A stretch of DNA of 64,000 bases from Aequorivita viscosa (GTDB lineage Bacteria; Bacteroidota; Bacteroidia; Flavobacteriales; Flavobacteriaceae): the NCBI RefSeq assembly GCF_900106795.1, contig NZ_FNNS01000006.1, positions 114,617-178,616 of the forward strand, given 5' to 3'. Position 1 is the first letter of the stretch. Every line of letters starts with the position of its first letter. Shown here piece by piece: positions 7,957 through 18,613 of this stretch. Both the position numbers and the translations under genes were made by a program. Below the pieces are notes generated by a model. That model made no database searches, was not told the origin of the DNA, and saw only the letters and a list, made by a program, of their open reading frames with translations.

Positions 7957-10041
7957 ATGATGAAATTACTGATTTCTCTTTTCACTTCTTTTATTCTAAT
8001 GTCGAGCTCCAACGCTCAAAATAAAATTGATGTTAGTGATGAGCTATCAATCACTCTTGAATTAAATAATCCTTCTTCCGTAATTAACAATGCTACTGCG
8101 CAAGTACGTATTCAAGGAGGTGCTCCGCCTTATCAGTACAAATGGAGCAACCAAAACACTTCCTTAAACTCTAACCGTGCTGAGGGATTAATTGAAGGAA
8201 TGGATCATTCGGTTACAGTTTCCGATTCAAACGGGAATACTGTTTCAAAAACGTTTAAAATTCCGGCAAAATCTATAACTGAAATATTTAACAGTAATGT
8301 ACAGCCCGCAGTAGATTTTCTAGGAGCTTTTTTATTTTGGGATCCATTTGCTTCCTTTGGATTATATGACCCCGTAGTTTATATCGCAAAAGATGACATT
8401 GGGTTGCCACATATAAAAAACACAGCCCAAGAATATCATTTAAAGCAGTGGTTGGTAGCTGATGGAGCTGAAGTAGTTAAAAATCAAGAAATCGCAATCC
8501 TAGAAATTGATGGGTTGGAAACAAAAATAATTACTGATTTTGATGGAAAGCTTGAACACATTGCCAGTGAAGGAGCCCATATTTCAATAAGAAGGAAACC
8601 CACTTCTACCGATGAACCTTTACTGGGAACTATTCAATTTGAAAACCCAAGACCTTTATTACATCCCAATGGCGATGTGGTAAAAAACACAATACCCTTT
8701 ATTGTGATTTGGCTCATGTTGGGGAGTATTTTCTTCACTTTGCGTTTAAAATTCATCAATATTCGTGGATTTCGCCATTCGTTAGGTTTGGCAAAAGGTA
8801 AGTATGATGATCCAAATGCTCCTGGAAGTATTACCCATTTTCAAGCTATGGCAACGGCAGTATCTGCTACAGTCGGTTTAGGAAATATAGCCGGTGTAGC
8901 AGTTGCAATTTCTTTGGGAGGCGCAGGTGCTACTTTTTGGATGTTTATGGCCGGGTTTTTCGGGATGTCTTTAAAATTTGCCGAATGTAGTATGGGTGTG
9001 AAATATCGATTTATCGATGCAGAAGGCAGGATTTTTGGTGGCCCTATGAACTATTTACGCTACGGTCTTGAAAAACGAAATTTAAAAAAATTAGGGAAAT
9101 TTTTGGCTGCTCTTTTTGCTATTTTGGGCGTAGGAGCATCATTTGGAGGTGGAAATATGCTTCAGTCCAATCAAGCTTTTAAAATAGTATCTGAGCAAAT
9201 TCCCATTCTAGAGGGACAAGGATTTTGGTTCGGGATTGGCTTTGCCGTACTTGTAGGAATTGTAATTATTGGCGGAATAAAGAGTATTGCCAAGTTTACC
9301 GAAAAGGTTGTTCCAATAATGGCAATATTATATATTTTGGGATGTTTGGTTGTAATTGGGGGCAATATCGATAATATTGGCGGTGCGTTTCTCGCTATTA
9401 TCGACGGAGCATTTTCTGCCGACGCACTTAAAGGTGGATTTATTGGAGTATTGATTGTGGGATTGCAACGCGCTGCATTTTCGAATGAGGCAGGGGTTGG
9501 ATCGGCCGCAATTGCACATAGCGCCTCCAAAACGAATAATCCTATAGCAGACGGATTTGCGTCTTTAATAGAGCCTTTAATCGACACCATGTTAGTGTGT
9601 ACTATGACTGCCTTGGTTTTAATATTTACCGGGATTCATAAAGAAGGTGGCGGTATGGGCGGTGTAGAACTCACTTCGGCTGCGTTTGGAAGCGTGGTTT
9701 CGTGGTTCCCAGTCGTGCTTGCTGTAGCTGTCTTTCTATTCGCTTTCTCGACTATGGTGTCGTGGTCTTATTACGGAATGCGTTCTTGGACTTATTTATT
9801 TGGAAGGAGTAAAAACGGGGAGCTGTTATACAAACTTTTGTATTTAGTGTTCGTGGTGTTAGGAGCATCTGTAAGCCTTGGCGCTGTGCTGAGTTTTGCC
9901 GATATGATGATCTTGGCAATGTCATTCCCAAACATAGCTGGTTTATTTATTCTTGCGCCTGAGATTTATGCAGATATGAATGTTTATTTGGACAAGCTGA
10001 AAAAAGGGAAATTATACATAAACCCAAAGTTTGCGAAATAA
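7957..10041 (+). CDS. AGCS-family sodium:amino-acid symporter with extra N-terminal domains
   Basis: 694 aa, far longer than the usual 450-500 aa alanine/glycine:cation symporter. Residues 1-20 are a signal peptide ending SSSNAQ. Residues 22-103 resemble an SprB/PKD-like beta-sandwich (GGAPPYQYKWSN...). Residues 113-135 (FLGAFLFWDPFASFGLYDP) look like the first part of the AGCS start. A lipoyl/biotinyl-like fold (about 145-222) follows, whose modification site appears to be Gly rather than Lys. The carrier core begins near 240 and includes ATAVSATVGLGNIAGVAVAI (about 294-313) and a second Na+ site region FSNEAGVGSAAIAHSAS. The carrier call is firm; the roles of the added domains are unknown. 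Confidence 0.88.
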   Translation: MMKLLISLFTSFILMSSSNAQNKIDVSDELSITLELNNPSSVINNATAQVRIQGGAPPYQYKWSNQNTSLNSNRAEGLIEGMDHSVTVSDSNGNTVSKTFKIPAKSITEIFNSNVQPAVDFLGAFLFWDPFASFGLYDPVVYIAKDDIGLPHIKNTAQEYHLKQWLVADGAEVVKNQEIAILEIDGLETKIITDFDGKLEHIASEGAHISIRRKPTSTDEPLLGTIQFENPRPLLHPNGDVVKNTIPFIVIWLMLGSIFFTLRLKFINIRGFRHSLGLAKGKYDDPNAPGSITHFQAMATAVSATVGLGNIAGVAVAISLGGAGATFWMFMAGFFGMSLKFAECSMGVKYRFIDAEGRIFGGPMNYLRYGLEKRNLKKLGKFLAALFAILGVGASFGGGNMLQSNQAFKIVSEQIPILEGQGFWFGIGFAVLVGIVIIGGIKSIAKFTEKVVPIMAILYILGCLVVIGGNIDNIGGAFLAIIDGAFSADALKGGFIGVLIVGLQRAAFSNEAGVGSAAIAHSASKTNNPIADGFASLIEPLIDTMLVCTMTALVLIFTGIHKEGGGMGGVELTSAAFGSVVSWFPVVLAVAVFLFAFSTMVSWSYYGMRSWTYLFGRSKNGELLYKLLYLVFVVLGASVSLGAVLSFADMMILAMSFPNIAGLFILAPEIYADMNVYLDKLKKGKLYINPKFAK

Positions 10042-10100
10042 TGATTTATAAAAACTAAAGGGTAATGCCTTCAAAAGGCTAAAATCTTCTTGCTATTTGA

Positions 10101-10143
10101 GCAGTCGGAAACAACTTAATCTTTAAGGTTAGCTTTCGACTGC
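10101..10143. other. Stable hairpin in the AGCS-HdeD gap
   Basis: GCAGTCG (10101-10107) pairs with CGACTGC (10137-10143), and an inner AACTTAA/TTAAGGTT pairing brings the loop down to 3 nt. The two flanking genes converge here, so it may act as a terminator for either. No T-run is present. Confidence 0.35.
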
Positions 10144-10333
10144 CCAGAAACTATTTAGCAGATGTTTTAGCTAGCCCGTTGAGCATTTTGACATTAAATT
10201 ACATTAAAGAACAAAATCTTTATTTTTTTCCGCTGTTCTAAAGGATAAAATATAGATTTTGAAGATAATCTCTTTAAGGTTTGGGGTAATACTGTCAAAA
10301 TCTGTTCAAAACACACAACGGGGTTAGGTATAT

Positions 10334-10972
10334 TTAATCATCCCATTCGGTGCGAATTTCTTCCATAAGATTATCGTAACGCTCCTTTAACTTAGCCGAT
10401 ATTTGTTTAGAAGATTTATGCAATTTTCGAAGCTGTAATGACAGAAGAATGCTGAAAAGTCCTGCAAATAAAAAGCTAATTGCAACAAGAACAACAACGC
10501 TTAATCCTGCAACCAAAGGATTCCAGATTAGGATGAATGAAGCAATTGCTCCCAAAATTCCGAAGATTAACAAGCCTCCCCAATTTTTACCTCCATGTTT
10601 TTTTACATCCAAAGCAAAACTGATAGAAGCAATAGAACGAAAAAGAAGTAAAAAACCGATGTAAAAAGCTAGTACGCTTAATGATAACGCAGGGTGACTA
10701 ACAAGGGAGATACCTACAATAAAAGTAATTATTCCAAAAGCCAACGACCAGCCCCAATTTTCCAATTGATCTCGGTTAGCGATAGCAAAAACAATTTCTG
10801 AAATACCCCCAAATAAAAATGAGAGCGCAAAGAAAAGGGACAACGTAAGCAACGACCCCATAGGCGAAGTAAACGTTACAATACTAATAATGATAAATAA
10901 AATTCCAACTAACAACGGTATGTACCAGTGTTTAATCGAATTTCTGATTGAATTTAAAAATGGTAGGCTCAT
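10334..10972 (-). CDS. HdeD family (DUF308) membrane protein
   Basis: 212 aa with six strongly hydrophobic segments in three pairs (for example VGILFIIISIVTF, LLTLSLFFALSFLFGG, LSVLAFYIGFLLLF, LIFGILGAIASFIL, VVVLVAISFLFAGLFSI). This is the layout of the HdeD/DUF308 family, named for an E. coli acid-resistance gene. The C-terminal tail (about 185-212) is cytoplasmic and highly charged. Function outside enterobacteria is not established. It is monocistronic and convergent with the AGCS gene. Confidence 0.85.
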   Translation of the reverse strand: MSLPFLNSIRNSIKHWYIPLLVGILFIIISIVTFTSPMGSLLTLSLFFALSFLFGGISEIVFAIANRDQLENWGWSLAFGIITFIVGISLVSHPALSLSVLAFYIGFLLLFRSIASISFALDVKKHGGKNWGGLLIFGILGAIASFILIWNPLVAGLSVVVLVAISFLFAGLFSILLSLQLRKLHKSSKQISAKLKERYDNLMEEIRTEWDD

Positions 10973-11078
10973 AATGACAAGGGTTTAAGGTTGATTAATT
11001 AATTTATATATTATTCGTCTATATTACACGACTTTAGGATGATAGTATTCAAAACCGCCTTAATCCTAAAAATTGATT

Positions 11079-11495
11079 TTATTCTTCCCAGTTTCTTTTC
11101 TTGTAAACAATATACTCTATTTCACTGAAAGTTTTATGGTGAATTTTATAATTATTGGCACTTAAAATATTCTTCATATTCAGATTCAATTCGGTAACCA
11201 ATTAATCAAATTTTTCCTTTTTTTCATTGTTGTTGTATTGATATTTAGGCGAACCGATACGGGACATCCTAAAGGTATAATGATTAAGATGAGAAAAATA
11301 CGTATTGCGATCTTCTTCACTTAAATCCATTGTCAAAACTTGCTTATAATGCCATTGTTGTAAAAAATCTTTGTCTTTAGATGAGAAAACTTCTTCAGTC
11401 TCCCCCTCTTTAGATTCCCAAGAGGTTTCTGATGCGAAACCGCCCAAGGTCGATAAACAAAGAATACTCGCTAAAATAATATGTACAATTTTCAT
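11079..11495 (-). pseudogene. Small secreted protein split by an in-frame TAA
   Basis: From the ATG at 11495, a signal peptide (MKIVHIILASILCLSTLGGFAS) and a short charged domain run to a TAA at 11202-11204, giving a 97-aa product. Immediately after the stop the same frame continues open for 40 codons to 11079, with protein-like composition (LVTELNLNMKNILS and a basic end KKRNWEE). This reads as one ancestral protein of about 138 residues with a CAA-to-TAA change after KKEKFD. The family is not recognised; the downstream part looks like a helical domain. A true 97-aa product with a chance open extension remains possible. Confidence 0.6.
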
Positions 11496-11666
11496 GTGTT
11501 GATTTTTATTATAACACAAAGATACGATTAGTTCGGTTAATTGCGAACCAATCGGACTGTAATGTTTTGTTAAAAGAAAACGCTATAATAATCAAGTGAA
11601 TTCTAACGTACAAAAAGATAGTTTTAGGTAATACTGATCAAGAAACATCTTTTGCTATTTGCCTTA

Positions 11667-12410
11667 TTATCCAAAGAGTTTTGCCTTTACGTACCGGGCA
11701 TTCATTTCGGCAATATTGCTAATTGAAATATCCGCAGGGCATTCTATCTCACAGGCACCTGTAAATGTACAACTCCCAAAATTTTCAAATTCCATTTGAG
11801 CAGTCATATCCAGTAAACGTCTATGTGCTTCAGGCTGTCCTTGTGGTAATTTATTGAGGTGATTAATCTTTGCAGCGGTAAATAATGCTGCAGAAGCATT
11901 TTTGCAAGTCGCTACACAAGCCCCGCAACCTATACAAGCCGCTGCATCCATAGCACTATCCGAAACTTCTTTGGATACAAGAATTGCATTCGCCTCTGCT
12001 GCAGTACCTGTTTTTGCTGTAATATATCCTCCTTGTTGAATAATTCTGTCAAAGGCCGAACGATCCACTACCAAGTCCTTTACTATAGGAAACGAGCTCG
12101 CTCTCCAAGGTTCTACAACAATGGTATCGCCTTCTTTAAAACTTCGCATATGCAATTGGCAAGTCGTTGTATTATTATGAGGTCCGTGTGCTCTCCCGTT
12201 TATAAAAACGCCACATTGTCCACAAATTCCTTCTCTACAATCGTGTTCAAAAGCAATTACCTTTTCATCTTTCAAGACGAGTATTTCATTAAGATGATCT
12301 AATGCTTCCAAAAAGGACATATCTTCTGAAAGTCCATCAACCTCATAAGCCTTGAGTTCTCCTTGAGCATCTGTATTTTCTTGTCGCCAAATTTTAAATG
12401 TTACTTTCAT
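11667..12410 (-). CDS. sdhB: Succinate dehydrogenase/fumarate reductase iron-sulfur subunit
   Basis: 247 aa. It passes electrons from the flavoprotein to menaquinone through three clusters. The 2Fe-2S ligands lie in CREGICGQCG and the following Cys near residue 76. The second cluster motif is CIGCGACVATCKNA (about 156-169), and the third is CTFTGACEIECP (about 212-223). It is the last gene of sdhC-sdhA-sdhB, 7 bp after sdhA. The order and domain make-up are those of the B-type complex of Bacteroidota, which can work in either direction. Confidence 0.95.
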   Translation of the reverse strand: MKVTFKIWRQENTDAQGELKAYEVDGLSEDMSFLEALDHLNEILVLKDEKVIAFEHDCREGICGQCGVFINGRAHGPHNNTTTCQLHMRSFKEGDTIVVEPWRASSFPIVKDLVVDRSAFDRIIQQGGYITAKTGTAAEANAILVSKEVSDSAMDAAACIGCGACVATCKNASAALFTAAKINHLNKLPQGQPEAHRRLLDMTAQMEFENFGSCTFTGACEIECPADISISNIAEMNARYVKAKLFG

Positions 12411-12417
12411 AGCTGCA

Positions 12418-14328
12418 TTATTTATAACTCCTTACTGTAGGTTGCACATATTCAAACATCAGCTTTTCCTTGTGTAGCACAAAGTTTCCTGCATTGTATT
12501 CCCAGGCAGAAACGTAGGCAAAATCTTCATCATTTCGCATAGCTTCTCCTTCTTCAGATTGATATTCTTCTCTAAAATGTGCGCCGCAAGATTCGTCACG
12601 TTGCAATGCATCAAGGCACATCAGCTCTGCTAATTCAATAAAATCGGCAAGTCGCAGGGCTTTTTCCAATTCGGGATTCATTTCATTGTCGCTTCCTGTA
12701 ACTTTCACATGTTTCCAAAATTCATTTTTAATATGTTTTATTTCGCCAATTGCATTCTCCAAGCCTTTTCTATTGCGACTCATGGCACATTCTTGCCACA
12801 TCACTTTTCCTAATTCGCGATGAAAATCGTCCACAGTTCTAGTTCCGTTTACTTCCAGTAGCTTTTTGATTTGCTCTCTAACTTCGTCTTCAACTTTAGA
12901 AAATTCGGGATGATCTATTCCATACTGTTTAGCTTTTAACTCTCCTTCAAGATAGTTGTTGATTGTATTTGGCAAAATAAAATAGCCATCAATACTGGTT
13001 TGCAATAATGAATTTGCCCCCAGACGATTAGCTCCGTGGTCTGAATAATTACATTCGCCAATGGCATATAGACCTGGAATGGTTGTCATTAATTCATAGT
13101 CTACCCAAAGTCCACCCATCGAAAAATGAGCAGCTGGCGAAATCTTCATAGGTTCTTCGTAAGCGTTTATACCCGTGATTTTCTCGTACATATTGAAGAG
13201 GTTTCCATAGCGATCTTCAACAACTTTTTTTCCAAGTTTTTGAATGGCGTGTTTAAAATCAAGGTAAACAGCATTCTTAAATTGTCCTACTCCGTGTCCC
13301 GCATCAATTCGCTCCTTTGCAGCACGGGAAGCAATGTCTCTAGGCGCTAAGTTGCCATAGCTAGGATAGCGGCGTTCAAGATAATAATCGCGTTCGGCTT
13401 CGGGAATGTCTATTGCTTTTCTTTTATCACCTTTCTTCTTTGGAACCCATATTCTCCCGTCATTTCGAAGCGATTCGGACATCAACGTAAGTTTTGACTG
13501 TGCCTCGCTAGTTTGAGGCAGTGCGGTTGGGTGAATTTGAGTAAAACTAGGTGCTGCGAAATAAGCTCCTCTTTTATGGGCTTTCCATATCGCACTTCCA
13601 TTGCAGCCTATGGCAAGTGTAGATAACCTAAACACTCTAGAATATCCTCCTGTGGCAAGCACCACTGCATCGGCCGCAAAGCGTTTGATTTCGCCTTTTG
13701 CCAAGTTTCTTGATATAACACCCTTCGCTTTACCATCAATAATAACAATATCGAGCACTTCATGCCTAGGCAACATTTCTACCTTTTTTGCTCTAACCAT
13801 TTTATACAGTTGAGAGTAGGCTGCTAGCAACAACTGCTGTCCCGTTTGTCCTCTAGCGTAAAAAGTGCGTTGTACCTGTACGCCTCCAAAGCTACGGTTT
13901 GCTAGAACACCTCCGTATTCTCGGGCAAAAGGCACTCCTTGTTGCACAAAATGATCAATTAACGGAGCGGAAAGCTCTGCCAACCTGTATGTATTAGCTT
14001 CACGCGACCTGAAATCGCCTCCTTTAAGTGTATCGTGAAACATGCGCCAAACGCTATCTCCATCGTGCTGATAGTTCTTCGCGGCGTTAATTCCGCCTTG
14101 AGCCGCCACAGAATGAGCCCTCCTGGCAGAATCCTGATAGCAAAAACATTGCACCTCGTAACCAAGTTCAGCCAAGGTTGCTGCAGCTCCAGCTCCTGCT
14201 AACCCCGAGCCCACAACAATTATTTTCAACTTCTTTTTATTGGCAGGGTTTATAAGATGCGACTTAGCTTGATAATTCTTCCATTTATCTTCTAGCTTTC
14301 CTTCTGGTATTTTTGCATTTAATTTCAT
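12418..14328 (-). CDS. sdhA: Succinate dehydrogenase/fumarate reductase flavoprotein subunit
   Basis: 636 aa. It oxidises succinate to fumarate, or the reverse, with covalently bound FAD. The FAD-binding motif [19 protein letters not shown] lies at about 35-55, and the His in [14 protein letters not shown] is the flavin attachment site. Further catalytic regions are QIHPTALP and the C-terminal [10 protein letters not shown] and RLGANSLL. It is a little shorter than the common 660-670 aa but no motif is missing. Seven bp separate it from both neighbours in sdhCAB. Confidence 0.96.
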   Translation of the reverse strand: MKLNAKIPEGKLEDKWKNYQAKSHLINPANKKKLKIIVVGSGLAGAGAAATLAELGYEVQCFCYQDSARRAHSVAAQGGINAAKNYQHDGDSVWRMFHDTLKGGDFRSREANTYRLAELSAPLIDHFVQQGVPFAREYGGVLANRSFGGVQVQRTFYARGQTGQQLLLAAYSQLYKMVRAKKVEMLPRHEVLDIVIIDGKAKGVISRNLAKGEIKRFAADAVVLATGGYSRVFRLSTLAIGCNGSAIWKAHKRGAYFAAPSFTQIHPTALPQTSEAQSKLTLMSESLRNDGRIWVPKKKGDKRKAIDIPEAERDYYLERRYPSYGNLAPRDIASRAAKERIDAGHGVGQFKNAVYLDFKHAIQKLGKKVVEDRYGNLFNMYEKITGINAYEEPMKISPAAHFSMGGLWVDYELMTTIPGLYAIGECNYSDHGANRLGANSLLQTSIDGYFILPNTINNYLEGELKAKQYGIDHPEFSKVEDEVREQIKKLLEVNGTRTVDDFHRELGKVMWQECAMSRNRKGLENAIGEIKHIKNEFWKHVKVTGSDNEMNPELEKALRLADFIELAELMCLDALQRDESCGAHFREEYQSEEGEAMRNDEDFAYVSAWEYNAGNFVLHKEKLMFEYVQPTVRSYK

Positions 14329-14335
14329 TGTCTAG

Positions 14336-14989
14336 CTATTTGAAATAAACGAATAATGGGATAATTCCAAAGCCCACACTCATTATAATTGCATACGCGA
14401 GCGATATTTTGGCCAATAATCTCAGTCCCTTTTTATGATAAAATCCAAGTGTCATAAATGCACTTTTAAGTCCGTGATATAAATGAAATCCTAACGGTAT
14501 CATCAAAACAGAATAAAAAAGCATAAAATACATATTGTGGAATAAGAAGGAAGTAACTTCATATACATCAACATTTCCATTTACATCTACGCCGACATCT
14601 TCACCGATTCCCAGTTTTATTTTAGCCCAAAAATTAGCCAAGTGGACGACTATAAAAAGTAAGATAAACACGCCCAAAAACCCCATGTTTTGTGACATCC
14701 ATGTACTGTTTTTATTATTATGATTGACCTTATATTTTTCTCCCTTAGACTTGGTGTTTCTAAAGGTGATAATAGCAGCATAAACAACATGAAGGATAAT
14801 AGAAATGTATAAAAGATAGGCAATTAGCGTAATAAACAAATTCTCTCTTAAAGCTGTTGAATAGGAATTGTATAATTCTCTTGCTGTAGTTTCAGGCAGC
14901 AACAATATAGCGTTTGCCGATAAATGGACAATTAGAAAGATACATAGAAACAAACCCGTGGCGGCAACAATACTCTTTCTGAAAAACAT
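14336..14989 (-). CDS. sdhC: Succinate dehydrogenase cytochrome b subunit
   Basis: 217 aa, five hydrophobic segments, matching the single-subunit di-haem b558 type anchor of B-type succinate:quinone oxidoreductases. Candidate haem His ligands sit in membrane segments (LIVHLSANAILL, IILHVVYAAII, IVVHLANFW, GFHLYHGLK). It is the first gene of the operon. It anchors SdhA and SdhB to the inner membrane and reduces menaquinone. Confidence 0.93.
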   Translation of the reverse strand: MFFRKSIVAATGLFLCIFLIVHLSANAILLLPETTARELYNSYSTALRENLFITLIAYLLYISIILHVVYAAIITFRNTKSKGEKYKVNHNNKNSTWMSQNMGFLGVFILLFIVVHLANFWAKIKLGIGEDVGVDVNGNVDVYEVTSFLFHNMYFMLFYSVLMIPLGFHLYHGLKSAFMTLGFYHKKGLRLLAKISLAYAIIMSVGFGIIPLFVYFK

Positions 14990-15337
14990 ATTTCTAAATT
15001 AATTGATAAGTCAAAAAGTTCGATTCGTTTACTCAAGAATACGAAATTTTCACGGATGCTAAGGCTGAAAAAGTATGTTTTTAAACCAAATTGTATTTCT
15101 GATTGTGTAAAAGTAATTCGATCAAAGGCTATTTTCTGGTAAATCGCAAGTGACTGATACCTTATAACTGATAAAATAGAAAAAAGCTGTTCAAAAAGTA
15201 ACTTGGAATATCAGTTTTGTGCACAGTTACTAATTATAAATATGAATTTACAATTAGATATCGACAGCGTTGAATCTAACAAACACAATAATTATTTACT
15301 TTTTAAACAGCCTAATTTATAAAGCTATAGCTTCAGG
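14990..15337. other. Intergenic region upstream of sdhC
   Basis: 348 bp, AT-rich. It must carry the sdhCAB promoter, but no convincing TAnnTTTG with a TTG at proper spacing was found. A 12-bp palindrome AAGCTATAGCTT lies at 15322-15333 next to the tmm stop. Nothing else was seen. Confidence 0.45.
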
Positions 15338-16720
<1,383 letters not shown>

Positions 16721-16772
16721 TTATATTTATCTAGCGGAGATTCTTAGAAGAAGCCGCTTTAATGTTAATATT

Positions 16773-16780
16773 CAAATGTA
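16773..16780 (-). promoter_or_regulatory. Candidate -7 box for tmm
   Basis: On the minus strand TACATTTG matches TAnnTTTG, 58 bp before the tmm ATG. The upstream TTG (minus strand, 16796-16798) is only 15 nt away, slightly short. Confidence 0.4.
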
Positions 16781-16802
16781 AAATATTGCGAATCGCAACA
16801 GG

Positions 16803-16823
16803 AAAGCCTAAAAAATAGGCTTT
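16803..16823 (-). terminator. Hairpin downstream of the DUF2141 gene
   Basis: AAAGCCTA and TAGGCTTT form an 8-bp perfect stem with a 5-nt loop. A second, larger inverted repeat (TTACCGC at 16922-16928 with GCGGTAA at 16970-16976) lies closer to the gene's stop. Either could end transcription of the DUF2141 gene. Confidence 0.45.
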
Positions 16824-16983
16824 AATTGAGGTAATGGATGAAAACTTACTATAATAACCTCAATGGGCTTGTTTTCTTAAAACAATAGCGCGAAGATACC
16901 AATTTTTAGCGAATTGAGCAATTACCGCCATTTTACACCCTGAAGCAATGGACTTTAAGCTAAAATAGAGCGGTAAAAATTGA

Positions 16984-17400
16984 TTAATTGATTAATTCTA
17001 TATTTATAGATTTGTCTGCTATTAAATCGAATTTGCAATCGTTAAAAGTAGGTGGGGAGAATTTAGGTTTAAAGTTGTTCGAAAATGCGTAAGGCTCTTT
17101 TGGAATTCCGAAAAAATTACGATCGCACTCACCATTTGAGTTTTTATCGTGATAAAGTGAAATGGCGTATGTTCCCGTTGGCAAATCTTTTATCACTATT
17201 TTTTCTGTACTATTTTTTACCTCAACGGAAATTGCTTTGTATGCTTGTCCTGATTCCATAAAACGTTCGCCTCGATTAAAAAGACCAATTTCAAGTGTTC
17301 CCCCAATGTGTTCAATATTGCTAATAATTATGGTTAACTCCCTAGTTTCTGTAGAAGTATTTATTAAAATGAAGGCAAAAAATGTTATCAAGTAATTCAT
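16984..17400 (-). CDS. DUF2141 domain-containing secreted protein
   Basis: 138 aa. A short hydrophobic N-terminus (MNYLITFFAFILINTSTET) acts as a signal peptide. The rest is one DUF2141 beta-sandwich, recognisable by IEHIGGTLEIGLFN, KDLPTGTYAISLYHDKNSNG and the GIPKEPYAFSNN segment. The family is common and uncharacterised in Bacteroidota and is exported. It is a single gene. Confidence 0.85.
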   Translation of the reverse strand: MNYLITFFAFILINTSTETRELTIIISNIEHIGGTLEIGLFNRGERFMESGQAYKAISVEVKNSTEKIVIKDLPTGTYAISLYHDKNSNGECDRNFFGIPKEPYAFSNNFKPKFSPPTFNDCKFDLIADKSINIELIN

Positions 17401-17569
17401 TTCTTCTAAATTAAATTTAAGAACTCACAAGATATAAAAAAATGAATAGTTTATACATAACTATATAATCTTGAATAGAATAAGTTGCATTACAAGCGAT
17501 GTTATGTGGATTGATTGTGATTAGAGAAATCGAGGTAGTGCGTTAATTAGTGCTCGTTGCTGAATGAGT

Positions 17570-18385
17570 TTAAAAATATACCGCTTCAAAAACAGCTAAA
17601 GGAGCTCTTCGTCCAACATATAACTCTAAGGTATCGCCAGAAATTTTATAGCTGTCGGTTAACTCAAAAACTTTAAAAAAATCTGATTCATTGAAATCGA
17701 CGTCTGGACATATTTTTAATGTAGATCCCATTTTTGAAAAACGGATTCTATCACCTTTTTCAAGGGTATAAGTTCCAAAAAAGTCATTACAACCTGCAAA
17801 TCCTGTTACTGCAGTTTCATTTTCCTTAAGTATAAAATACACCTCTTTTTCTTGGTTTTCTCCCATTTTTATATCCTTTCCTTCTAAAGTCTTTAGTTTC
17901 CAATATTTCTCGGTAATACCTGTTTTAGATTTTTCAACTTTTTTGAAAACAGCAAGAGGTGCTCTTCTCCCCACATTAAGAGATAAAGTATTTCCTTTCA
18001 AGGTATAATTATCGGCCAAACCGAAAATCTTTAAAAACTCATTTTCATTAAAATCATTATTAAAGCAAGCCATTTTTGTTGCGCCTAATCCTGAAAACCC
18101 GATTCTATTACCTTCCTCAAATTTATAGGTTCCAAAAAAGTGATTACATCCAGCAAATCCAGAGATTCTGTTATCTTCTTTAAACAGCGTAAACCCAATC
18201 TTACTGCCATTTTTTTCGAAATTGGAAAAATCTTTCCCTTCTAAGCTTTCCAATTGCCAAAAAGTTTCTGTTGGAATTTCGGAAAATGCAGAATTATCTG
18301 TATTCATTGAATCACTATTTTTTGTAGGACCACAGCTGTTTAAAACGATAGCTGCAAAAATGAAGGTTATAAAATGTAGTTTCAT
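17570..18385 (-). CDS. Lipoprotein with two META domains
   Basis: 271 aa. The lipobox is in VLNSCG (Cys18). Two META/HslJ-like domains in tandem lie at about 40-147 and 157-271. Each has the pattern FWQLESLEGKD or YWKLKTLEGKD, then GFAGCNHFFGTYKFEEG or GFAGCNDFFGTYTLEKG, and ends ELYVGRRAPLAVF or SLNVGRRAPLAVF. The near repetition points to an internal duplication. META proteins are linked with stress and motility in other bacteria, but no mechanism is known for this type. Confidence 0.85.
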   Translation of the reverse strand: MKLHFITFIFAAIVLNSCGPTKNSDSMNTDNSAFSEIPTETFWQLESLEGKDFSNFEKNGSKIGFTLFKEDNRISGFAGCNHFFGTYKFEEGNRIGFSGLGATKMACFNNDFNENEFLKIFGLADNYTLKGNTLSLNVGRRAPLAVFKKVEKSKTGITEKYWKLKTLEGKDIKMGENQEKEVYFILKENETAVTGFAGCNDFFGTYTLEKGDRIRFSKMGSTLKICPDVDFNESDFFKVFELTDSYKISGDTLELYVGRRAPLAVFEAVYF

Positions 18386-18613
18386 ATAATTTAATTTTTA
18401 TTACGTTGAATAAGGAAGTGGAAAACTAAGGTTTTGAGATGATATAGTGTCCTATAGAAACGCTAAAATATTCGCAAAACCCCGTTCTTCATAATATAGT
18501 GGTACACAAAGTAGACCATAATTTGAAACATTGAAAATTTTAATACAATCTTAAGCTTTAGAACAAAACTTGAAAATTTTAATATCTTTAAACGCAAAAT
18601 AAAAACTCCGTAT

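Noticed and set aside
6742..11204. TAA as a sense codon in this organism
   Set aside because: Most intact genes in the window end in TAA at their expected places, so general recoding is excluded.
13126..13350. Plus-strand open frames inside sdhA
   Set aside because: They lie antisense to conserved flavoprotein sequence and show no domain.
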